Shown here one piece after another: positions 55,240 through 64,000 of a stretch of 64,000 bases of DNA. The DNA lies in NCBI GenBank assembly GCA_026315105.1, contig CM048746.1, positions 352,688,548 through 352,752,547 of the forward strand, read 5' to 3'. The notes under the pieces are model-generated. The model ran no database searches. It was not told where the DNA came from and saw nothing but the letters and a program-made list of their open reading frames with translations. Within the stretch, counting starts at the first letter, position 1; each line of letters begins with the position of its first letter. This stretch comes from Locusta migratoria (lineage: Eukaryota; Arthropoda; Insecta; Orthoptera; Acrididae). A program made the translations under genes and the position numbers.

Positions 55240-56095
55240 AAAGGGTACAGGTGATCACAGGAGGAATGTAGATCTAGGAACTATCGGTATAAAGGTTGTA
55301 AATTGACTTAGCTGTGTCAGGAAAGTATCAGAACTTCAAGCGTTAATAGATAGCACCGAATCACACATCACAGTAGGCAGTGAAAGTTGGCTGAAGCCGG
55401 AAGTACGTTCAGCAGTAGTATTTGCGAAAGATCTGTGTTCAGAATGGATAGATTACACAAAATAGGTGGAGGCGTGTTTGTCGCCGTCAAAAGTAGTCTT
55501 TCGTGTAGAGAAGTTGAAGTTGATAGTTCCTGTGAGCTATTATAGGTAGAGGTTGTATTTGAAAATCATAAGAAGTTAATAATTCGTTCAAAGAAAACCT
55601 GAGTCCAATTACAAAAACGACCCGACTCACACTATAAGAGCAGGCGGTGATTTTAATTTACCCCCAATCTGTTGGCGAAATTATATTTTCAAATCAGGAG
55701 GTACGCATAAAACATCATGTGAAATTTTACTCAACGCATTGTCTGAGAATTACTTCGAATAATTAGTTCATGAGACAACTAGAATTGTAAATGGATGTCA
55801 AAACACACTTGACCGCTTAGCAACAAATAATCCTAAGCTCCGAACGAGCATCAAAACGGATACAGGTATTAGTGAACCCAGAGCTGTCGTAGCGAGATTA
55901 CCAAGAATAAACGAAAAGTATATTTGTTCAGGAAAGCAAATAGAACTAAATGCATTGTTTCTTGAAATACAGCTTCCACTCGTTTCTAACAGTAAACGTA
56001 GGTGTAGACCATACGTGGCTCAAATTCAAAGAAGTGGTATCAACAGCAATTGAAAGTTTTATACCAGTGGCGGCTCGTACAAAATTTGACCATAG
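55240..56095 (+). pseudogene. CR1-type LINE endonuclease remnant
   Basis: Follows the ORF1 remnant in the same orientation. Blocks: LQALIDSTESHITVGSESWL (about 55337-55397), GGDFNLPPICW (GDFN-P endonuclease motif, about 55645-55675), VHETTRIVNGCQNTLDRLA (about 55768-55822). AIESFIPVAARTKF near 56050 is the linker before the reverse transcriptase. Stops present throughout. Confidence 0.75.
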
Positions 56096-56316
56096 TGCTA
56101 CAATATTACAAAACTAAACAGGAAACAAAATATACTATAGTAAAAATCGTGACTGACCATGGAAATAACGGAGCTTAGCAATAACCCCACCACGTCATAT
56201 GCGTTCTACACCAGTGACCAATGAAACTGCTTGGCTGAAAAGCGCAGATTAACTCGCATGTTGGCTATACATTACTAATGTAGTTTGTGATTGAAGTTTT
56301 ATTTACAGAAATTAAA

Positions 56317-56510
56317 GCCGGCCGCGGTGGCCGAGCGTACTACGGCGCGTCAGGCACAGTCTGCACGGCCGGGGGTTCGAATGCCCCCTCGGGCATGGAT
56401 ATTTGTGCCGTCCTTAGTAGTAGCTAGTTCATAAGTAGTTTGTAAGTTTAGGGACTGATGACCCCGTAGTTAAGTCCCATAACCTCTACAAACATTTCAA
56501 CATTTGTTTT
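56317..56510 (+). mobile_element. SINE family A, plus strand, perfect duplication
   Basis: Head GGCCGCGGTGGCCGAGCG with a short deletion before box B, then the family A tail. Perfect 11-bp duplication CAGAAATTAAA at 56306-56316 and 56511-56521. Confidence 0.95.
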
Positions 56511-56569
56511 CAGAAATTAAAAATTTAGATTCATAGGTATTTGAATACGAGCCTCACACAAGTAGGTTT

Positions 56570-56870
56570 GAGAGACAACGCACAAGAGGCCTGAGCCAGC
56601 GCGCTATTCTACTCTGTATGCCGCAATATTCGTCATATACTATTCTTCCGCAACCGTTACAGGCAGTGCGAAGAGAAATATTGATCTGGTGCTGAAGCCG
56701 GTCTCAGCACACATGAGTCGCCAGGCCTGACGTCACGTCTCGAATGCGCACTAGTGAACAGACGACTGCGCCGCCTCCCTACGCACGTACCAGCGCGGCT
56801 GAATCTCACTTCAGCACACACAGCTGGTTTCCAGCTATCGCGGCGAGAGCGCTCCAAAATGCATTTTCAT
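56570..56870. other. GC-richer interval
   Basis: CpG-containing interval (CGCGGCTGAATC, ATCGCGGCGAGAGC). A 66-codon minus frame at 56657-56857 has no domain. Meaning unknown. Confidence 0.35.
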
Positions 56871-57040
56871 CCTTATTACTAGCATTGTAATACGTATTGG
56901 AAGGGAATTGGCATAGCATTCCAAGAGGAAGGATGTGATTTTACAGCGATTTCTCGCTTGCTTTCGAAGAGAAATGGCATAAGTATATTTACAGTATGCT
57001 GCAGCACATTAGGACATTATCAACAGCCGCCGCTGTTTTC

Positions 57041-57165
57041 TACCAAATAAATTAATAAAAGAAGGTGATCTCCCTTGGTACACGAAACAGGTCAGGACAC
57101 TGTTGCAAAAGCAACGGAAAAGGCATGCTAAATTTAAACGAACACAAAATCCTCAGGATTGGTGA
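57041..57165 (+). pseudogene. CR1-type LINE linker fragment
   Basis: Reads DLPWYTKQVRTLLQKQRKRH and AKFKRTQNPQDW, the Trp/Tyr-rich linker between endonuclease and reverse transcriptase in Jockey/CR1-group LINEs. Probably the continuation of the copy at 54490-56095, displaced by inserted sequence at about 56100-57040. Confidence 0.75.
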
Positions 57166-57291
57166 TCCTTCACATGGGAGATAATTTGTACTTTAGCACT
57201 TATTCGGCTTCCATAGCCGAGCTCACCAAACATCTGAGTGCCAGAGGATGGAGCTACATTCATCAAAATTTAAACAGTTAATTGAGGAAAG

Positions 57292-57772
57292 ACTTTAATA
57301 ATGATTTGCAGCCAAGATCGCATTTTTCATTTATTATGTTACCGGTTTCGGCGTGCTCGACGCCATCTTCAGACCTGTCGTATTTTACATAACTTCACCA
57401 TTTTTTACATACTAAAAGAGTACATCCAGGTTGAAGCGTCACCAAAAATAAAATTTCTAGTCACAAATAAAATATATACATCCATCTTCCAGTTCTGAAG
57501 CGAGGTACTTCAAAGTCTAAGTTGAATATTAATTGAAGTACTTCAATTAATATTGAACCTCGCATCAGAACCATTGGGAGATGTATGTATATATTTTATT
57601 TGTGACTAGAAATTTTATGTTTGGTGAAGCCTCAACCTGGATGTACTCTTTTAGCGTGTAAAAATGTTGTGAAGTTATGTAAAATACGACAGGCCTGAAT
57701 ATGGCGTCTATCACGCCGAAACCGGTAACATAATAAATGAAAACTGCGATCTTGGCTGCAAAATCATTATTA
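57292..57772. mobile_element. Large foldback element with 230-bp arms
   Basis: Arms 57292-57540 and 57541-57772 meet at AATTGAAGTACTTCAATT with almost no loop; the left arm has a 15-base insertion near 57507. Near both ends: TTACCGGTTTCGGCGTGCTC, GACGCCATCTTCAGACC or its degenerate complement. The core hairpin is GGCGT-GCTCG-ACGCC on the left and GGCGT-GATAG-ACGCC on the right (as complement). Non-coding. Confidence 0.9.
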
Positions 57773-57779
57773 AACAATT

Positions 57780-59680
57780 ATAGATTCCATTGAACAATGA
57801 GTTCCATTATGAAAGACTTAAAGTTCCTAATTTGTGGCAATTCGTCAATAAATGTTTGTGTGTGTGTGTGTGTCATTCTCTTTTGCTAAGAGATACAGAA
57901 GGAACGATTGTAATAAAAAAGGAAAGTTTCTTTTGCTCCTAGTGGAACGTTGCTAGAGGACAAATAATTGGAACTAAATTTATGTAAATTGCGTTGGGCA
58001 CAAATACCACAGTTATGAATCAAGACGACTTCTAAAATAGTGTACCATTGATAAGATAGCAATACCGCCTACAGATACCGCACATATTTGTTAGACCCAA
58101 CCCTGTGTCTGTGTTCGAGTGACATGAGTATCAGGTTGTAGAAAACTATTAAATTACTTACGAAGATAATGAAGAATGATTTCCAACACTAGAAATACGC
58201 GTTTGATTTCATTTATACTAATGAAATTTGTGGAACCCTTCCTAATGGTGAGAACTATTTCTCTTACTGTTTTCAGAGATTACTTCAAAATGTAAATAAC
58301 TACTCATATTTTAGGATTGTTCCGAATGGCTGACTGCTGTGCATAAAGCATGTGATTAGCACGTCGTAGATCACCTCAGTAGTTATTGGCAGCAGATGAA
58401 TCCCGATTATGCTCTTAAAATTGAAACAACCCCTAATTTGGCCTCTAAGGAGTATTAATGAACGACGTTCCAGACACTATTGAAGGAAAAACTGAAGATA
58501 TCTGGAAATAGAGCCCGAGTCTTTCCGTACTGAAGGTAGCGACCTTAATCATTCGTCTCGATCTTTGATACATTCAAACACATTTTTTATATTGTAATAA
58601 GGCCCATAGCTATAAATTCTGCATTTTTGAGAAGTTGTTGACTGGAATTATTAGCTTCAGGTGATTGTTCCTGAATGTTGATGATTCCCCTCCGCACACT
58701 CTGTTGTCTACATTGTCATAGAATATTATGACAAATAGAAACAAATGGAGGCTCTAAAGCTTGCCCTTCATTTCGCTGTCAGTGTAAGTCGAGTTGTATT
58801 ATCCAAACAAACTTAACTAACTACCCCATAGTTCCTAGTAGTAGTACATTAGTATCTACTGAGAAATTTTGACATGACAAACAGAGGATCATCATACTTA
58901 GCAGAGGTAAACGTTTCATAGCACAATCTAAAGCTTCCCAAGAGTATGACATGACATATGGGAGATGGCTGTTGTAGGTTGGAAAATGAAAAACTCAAAC
59001 GATGAGTTGGTTGATGGATCAGGCTGGGACTAGTGTTGGAACAGCCATTTTGTACTTAGTTTTTCTTTATAGCATTTGAGAAAATAGTGGATACATTCCA
59101 ACATTAGATTTGCGCTTACACAGTTTATACGTCTGCAAAAGCTAAGGTACTTGGCACCTGTGCATAGGAGATAAACTTTGGTGAGTAGCCCTACTTTAGG
59201 GCCCAAACGACGACTACATTCTTCGGTCGGCTGCAGCGGACCGTTTAGTGGGGTTGACCCTGAACGGGCGTATACATTAGCCACACAGGGCGAGTTTTAT
59301 CAAATATCCACGGATATCTCGAACGGATTTTGAAGTACAGGCAGGACAACATGTGTGATAGTGGCGATATGACCTGTAGGGCGTTACATGTGGTTTCAGA
59401 ACCGGAGACCACGACTGTACAGCTGGAAGCACGATTGTTTTCCCATAACTTTCAGAACACAGTCCGTTTTAGTAGAATGAAGTATCAATGGTCACATTAA
59501 AAATACAGTACACGTGTACCGTAAAACACAGAGCATGTGGCAAATTACCCATGCACATTACACGAATGTAGAAAGGCAAAGTCCACAGAAATATTTCTAG
59601 AATATGTAACACGAGTTTATAAGAGCTAAGCTTCAAAATTTGAAATCCAATTACGTGGAAGAGGTCAAGAACGTCTAAAA
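57780..59680. other. Unassigned sequence
   Basis: Short TG tract at 57856-57874. No product or repeat family recognised. Confidence 0.5.
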
Positions 59681-59685
59681 AAATG

Positions 59686-59696
59686 TGCGTGCGTGC

Positions 59697-59788
<92 letters not shown>

Positions 59789-59792
59789 GAGA
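59686..59792. repeat. Compound (TGCG/TG)n-(GA)n microsatellite
   Basis: GCGT units pass into a TG tract (59700-59732) and then a GA tract (59733-59792) with one ATA break. Confidence 0.97.
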
Positions 59793-59977
59793 ATGAATTG
59801 TACAGCCATGTTCAGAGTGGAATCTATACCTTCTTGAATGAGAAGAAGTAGGAAATAGTAAATACATATTCACACAACATGTTCATTAGGATGATCTACA
59901 GAAGGGAATAGTATTTTTATGTTTTGTTCAAGGTCATCATCGATATTTCGATGGGACAACACCTACCTCTAAAATGT

Positions 59978-60105
59978 GCCGAATCCCCCATCGGGCATGG
60001 ATATTTATGCCATCCTTAGTGTTAGCTAGTTCGTAAGTATTTTGTAAGTTTAGGGACTGATGACCCCGTAGTTAAGTCCCATAAGCTATACAAACATTTT
60101 TTTTT
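59978..60105 (+). mobile_element. SINE family A, 5'-truncated, plus strand
   Basis: Starts at CGAATCCCCC, so it lacks the 5' part of the tRNA-like head, then carries the full tail with hairpin and a T run. No duplication seen. Confidence 0.88.
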
Positions 60106-60197
60106 TTCTTGAAAAACATGCTGGAGAGAAATGGCATATGAACAACGTCGCTTGAAACGCGATTGGTATCAGTTCAAGTTCTTAGTTGTAGAAGCAA

Positions 60198-60245
60198 ACT
60201 GAATGGTCATCAGTCGCTACACTAACAAACTACTTAAACTGAATT
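60198..60245 (-). mobile_element. SINE family B tail fragment
   Basis: AAACTGAATGGTCATCAGTC then CAAACTACTTAAACT match the family B tail on the minus strand. Too short for more. Confidence 0.65.
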
Positions 60246-60491
60246 ATAGCACAGGAAGCTATTCGCATCTGGTACACGTCGATGTCATTGTTGTTGTAGT
60301 TGTGGTCTTCAGTCCGGAGACTGGTTTGATGCAGCACTCCACGCTCCTCAATCCTAGGCAAGTCTCTTCATCTCTTCATAAGAACGGTAACACACATCCA
60401 TTTGAATGTGCTTACTATATTCGTCTCTTGGACCCCACAGGAATTTTCCCAAACACACTTCCCTCTAACGCTGTTTTTACGTTTCCTTGAT

Positions 60492-61773
60492 TTTTATTTT
60501 TTATGGCGCAAAACTACTTAGGTCGTTAGCGCCCAACACTGCCCATGGTAAAATCGAACCGGGTTTAGAACTTAAATGGCTTTCGCCATATTTGCACGAT
60601 GTATAAAAAGTAAAACTCGGTCAGCAGAATGCGGATCATGAGCTAAAATATCAGACAGTTCAAATGCTAAACATAGACCATGACGTAGACGATTAAAAAA
60701 CGGACATTGCACTTAAAGGTGGTACACAGTAAAAGGTTCATCACAGTGCTCACATAAGGGAGCAGGCTCATCACTTAGTAAATAATGGTGGCTATAATGC
60801 AGTGGCCAATACGAAGGCAGCCCAGAACGATCTCCTCTCGGCAAGAGGGTCGAGATGACGTTGAGCAAAGATCAGGCACAGTTTTAATGGCTCGCAATTT
60901 GTTCCCTGACACGGATGACTAATGTAAAAACCAACGTGAGATGATACGCCGGGAGACGCCAGCACGAAGGTCATCAGAGGTAGTAGAGAAGCCGAGGGAG
61001 AACTGCCTCCTTGGCAGCGGTATCCCCAAGCTCATTCCCCAACACTCCCACGTTTCCAGGGACACACAGATACGTCACAGTAGTTCCGCTCGCTGAATGA
61101 GAGGTAAGACAATTCCGGATGCTTTGTACCAGGGGATGAACAGGATATAGCTTTTGGAGGCTCAAAAGAGCACTTAGAGAGTCCGAGAAAATGACTGTCT
61201 TATTGAGCGAGTTTCGCCGGACGTATTGGGTGGCTTGATATAATGGTACCGCTCAGCTGTAAAATTGGAACTCCACTCAGGGAGACGATATTTAAACGAG
61301 GCGTTGCCAAGCACAAAGGCACACCCTACACCCTGGTCTGTCTTTGAGCCATCAGTGTAGATGAACAAATTGTCATCAAATTTGAACTGGAGTCCTAGAA
61401 ATTCTCTCCAGTAAAAGAAACTAGGTGTTGAGTCCTTTGGAAGAGAATGAAGGTCCAAGTTAACACAGAATTTGGGGCTTAGCCACGGTGGAGAGCTGCT
61501 CTCTCCAGTCGAGAAAGTAGCAGGCATTCTAACGCCGATCTGGTCAAGTAACGAAAGCGAGTGAATTGCCGGTGCTAGTAGAGCAGACGGGCGCAAGGCA
61601 AAAAGACCGTCAAGTGAGTCATTAAAGAAAACAGCATACGTTGGGTGTCCTCGTATGGATGACAAACGGCTAGCGTAACGGCTAAGCAGGAGTTCCCGAC
61701 GATAAGAAGGAGGTAGTTCGCCGGCCTTGGCATAGAAGCTCTCAACGGGGCTAGTGTAAAACGCTCCGCAATC
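60492..61773 (-). mobile_element. I-like LINE, 5'-truncated, inserted in the RTE copy
   Basis: CCTTGAT at 60485-60491 and 61774-61780 forms a 7-bp duplication. The 3' end (left) has an A-rich tail read as TTTTTATTTTTTATGG and a hairpin GGCGC (60505-60509) with GCGCC (60529-60533). The coding part is an RNase H domain and zinc tail. Distinct from the I-like copy at 33963, which has an (AAC)n tail. Confidence 0.88.
60690..61745 (-). pseudogene. I-like LINE polyprotein fragment (RNase H, zinc region)
   Basis: Minus-strand frame 61665-61174 has LFIYTDGSKTDQGVGCAFVL (first RNase H Asp block, about 61350) and FTAERYHY (degenerate Glu block). A later frame has YLCVPGNVGVLGNELGDTAA (His/Asp block, about 61060), and near 60770 LCEHCDEPFTVYHL-VQCPFF forms the zinc-binding tail. 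At least three frameshifts. A 5' part (SIRGHPTYAVFFNDSLDGLF) is the segment between reverse transcriptase and RNase H. Confidence 0.85.
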
Positions 61774-63068
61774 CCTTGATGTGTAAGAATGTGTCCTGCG
61801 AATCGCCCCCTTCTTTTAGTCAAGGAATGTCAATAATTTCTTGTCTCTCCAATTATTTTCAGTATCTCTTCATGAATTACCCGATCTGCCTACCTACTCT
61901 GTAGGATTTTTCAAAATCCTCAATCTTCTTCCTGTCTGACCTATTTATCGTCCAAGTTTCATTCCCATACCACGCAACACTCCACACAAATGCCTTCAGA
62001 AAGGTCTTCCTTAAACTAATAATAATATTCGTGCTCAGCAAATTTCTCTTTTTCAAAATCGCTTTTCTTCCCATTTCCATTCTGCATTTATATTCTCTGT
62101 ACTGCGACCATCATAGGTCATTTTACTGCCCAAGTGACTAAAATCACCTACCACCTACTTAATCTAATTCTTTCAGCGTGGTATTCCATTACACTTGTTT
62201 TGGTCTTGTTAATGTTCATTTTATACCCTCCTTTCATCACACTGTCTATTCCGTTCAATTGCTCCTCCATGTCATTTGCTGTCTTTGACAGATTACAATG
62301 TCTCACGAAAATGTGATGTTATTTCCTCTCCCTGAACTCCAATTCCTTCTCCAAATTTCTTCGTAGCTTGCTCAATGTAAAAATTGATAACATTGGGGAG
62401 AGGCTACAATGTCTTACCTCGTTCCAAAACACTGCGTACCTTTCATGACCTTCATATCTAGTAGCAGCTATACATTACTCCAGCTGACTTCAGGATTTGA
62501 AATAATGTGTTCGAATCAACACTGTCAAAACTTTTCTCCATATTTACAAAAGCTAGAAATGTTTGAGTTTCCGTAATCTATCTTGTAAGATGAGTATTGC
62601 CTCCCGTGTTCCTACAATTCTCCTGCACCCTCACTGTTCTTCCCCGAGTAAGCATCTATCAGCCTTTCCATTCTCCTGTAAATAATTCGTGTTAAAATTC
62701 CGCGCCTACTTTCTTAAAACCTGGGGGTATTTCGCCTGTTTCATACATCTTACTCACTAGGTGAAAGAGTATTGTCATGGCTGGTTTTACTAGATACGTC
62801 TATAGCTCTGAGGAAATGTCATTTACTCCAAGGGCCTTGTTTCGACAGGTCTTTGAGTGCTCTGTCAAATTCATCTTGCAGTGTAGTATCTCCTATTATA
62901 TCTTCACCTACTTCATCTTCCCTTGCTACAGCATTGTTTCGAAGTTCATGTCTCGTTCGTAGAGCCCCTTTATATACTATTTTTTTTTATCCTCTTTGCT
63001 GAGAACTGTTTTCCCATCTAACTTCTTGTTATTCATGTCTCCAAATGTCTCTTTTATTTTCCTGTAGG

Positions 63069-64000
63069 CGCACTGCAGAAAGGTAGGAAAATAAGGAGAT
63101 GGGCCTTAGATAAATTGAAGGAAAGTGAAGTTCTGGAGAAATTCAGACGGAGATTTAGGCATGAATTGACAGAAACAGGGGGAAATAAAACAGTAGAAGA
63201 GGAATGGGTAGCATTGAGAGATGAAATAGTGAAGGCAGCAAAGGACAAAATAGGTAGAAAGGCAACACCTACAAAAAATCCTTGGATATCACAAGAAATA
63301 CTAAATTTAATTGATGAAAGGAGGAAATATAAAAATGCAGTAAATGAAACAGGCAAAATAGAGTACAGACGACTAAAAAATGGCTAAGCAGCAGTGGCTA
63401 GAAGCCAAATGCAAATCTGTAGAAGAATGTATAAGAAGGGGAAAAGTAGTTACCACCTACAGGAAAATAAGAGACATTTGGGGACAAGAAAAGCAACTCT
63501 ACGAATATCAAGAACTCAGATGGGAAACCAGTTCTCAGCAAAGAAGGGAAAGCTGAAAGGTGGAAAGAGTACATAGAGCAGCTCTACAAAGGAAATGAAC
63601 TTAGAGACGATGTTGTAGGAAGGGAAGAGGAAGTAGATCAAGATGAAATAGAAGATACTATACTGTAGATGAATTTGACAGAGCCATGAAAGACCTAGGT
63701 CGGAACAAGGCCCCAGGAGTAGATGACAAACCCTCAGAGCTACTAAAGTCTCTGGGAGAGCCAAGCATGACAAAACTATTTGAACTGGTGTGTAGGATGT
63801 ATGAGACAGGCGAAATACCCTCAGACTTTAAGAAAAATGTAATAATCCCCATTCCAAAGAAATCAGGCGCAGACAGGTGTGAAAATTACAGAACCATCAG
63901 TTTGATAAGTCATGGCTGCAAAATTTTAACATGAATTATCTACAGGAGAATGGAAAAGCTGGTAGAAGCGGACCTCGGGAAAGATCAGTTTGGATTCAGG
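63069..64000 (+). mobile_element. RTE-type LINE, plus strand, running off the window
   Basis: Same family again but opposite orientation. GRKIRRWALDKLKESEVLEK follows 63080, then RHELTETGGNKTVEEEWVAL and NPWISQEILNLIDERR. After two shifts comes NKAPGVDDKPSELLKSLGEP (about 63706), VIIPIPKKSGADRCENYRTI (about 63840) and, at the window edge, DLGKDQFGF. Motifs A and C lie beyond the window. It overlaps in content with the minus-strand copy, so it is a second copy and not a simple 5' inversion of the first. Confidence 0.88.

Larger units (their letters stand above)
60285..63068 (-). mobile_element. RTE-type LINE, decayed, interrupted by I-like LINE
   Basis: Same family as 29695-32187. The 3' end is GTTGTGGTCTTCAGTCCGGA at 60297; the sequence runs to 60490 and continues at 61774-63068. 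Minus-strand blocks include AILKKRNLLSTNIIISLRKT and FLKAFVWSVAWYGNETWTI (about 62050-61950). It ends inside the linker at about 63068, where sequence of opposite orientation begins. More diverged than the copy at 29695. Confidence 0.87.

Overview
The window reads as repeat-dense intergenic or intronic DNA from a large insect genome, most likely an orthopteran (grasshopper or locust type). The reasons are AT-rich sequence, no recognisable intact host gene, about two dozen copies of tRNA-derived SINEs, and an old mixture of CR1-, RTE- and I-like LINEs, Penelope-like elements, Tc1/mariner, piggyBac and palindromic non-autonomous elements. The order-level assignment is an inference from repeat composition. 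No prokaryotic, organellar or viral gene set is present.

Layout: 0.4-3 kb holds a decayed RTE-type endonuclease region and four SINEs. 5.5-7.7 kb is a mariner transposon split by a SINE that is itself split by another SINE, and cut at its N-terminal side by a palindromic MITE. 7.7-12.5 kb is mainly CR1-type LINE fragments on both strands plus a repeat with a PHD-like finger. 13-15.9 kb is a Tc1-like element framed by near-identical 395-bp inverted arms made of SINE plus CR1 sequence. 15.9-16.3 kb is a Penelope GIY-YIG remnant. 17.5-20.6 kb has a tRNA-bearing palindrome and a long antisense CR1 copy broken by two SINEs. 22.4-23.6 kb is an element with about 150-bp internal repeats. 24.5-24.8 kb is a near-perfect foldback element. 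27.0-29.4 kb is an interspersed repeat interrupted by a TTAA-flanked piggyBac; an uninterrupted paralogue lies at 48.6-49.6 kb. 29.7-32.2 kb is the best preserved LINE, an RTE-type copy with target-site duplications. 34.0-34.8 kb is an I-like LINE tail with an RNase H domain. 37.7-40.0 kb is a decayed Penelope element, 42.2-43.0 kb a mariner, 43.5-44.3 kb another RTE-type tail. 44.8-48.6 kb has palindromic tRNA-bearing elements and a second piggyBac. 53.8-57.2 kb has Tc1 and CR1-type remnants, including an ORF1 with an esterase-like motif. 60.3-64 kb has two RTE copies head to head, one carrying an I-like LINE insertion.

There is no operon or pathway here; the relations are those of transposons and their parasites. 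Two patterns stand out. (1) SINE family A, SINE family B and both I-like LINEs carry a 3' stem-loop with a similar loop but different stems that remain base-paired, consistent with a shared reverse-transcriptase recognition hairpin. (2) Several otherwise different foldback elements share the core ACCGGTTTCG followed by a short hairpin, in three of them followed by CATCTTCAGACC, again with compensating stem changes. A third pattern is a set of palindromic elements whose arms carry tRNA-like Pol III promoter sequences. All calls come from reading the sequence; family names are by recognition of motifs and no database search was run.
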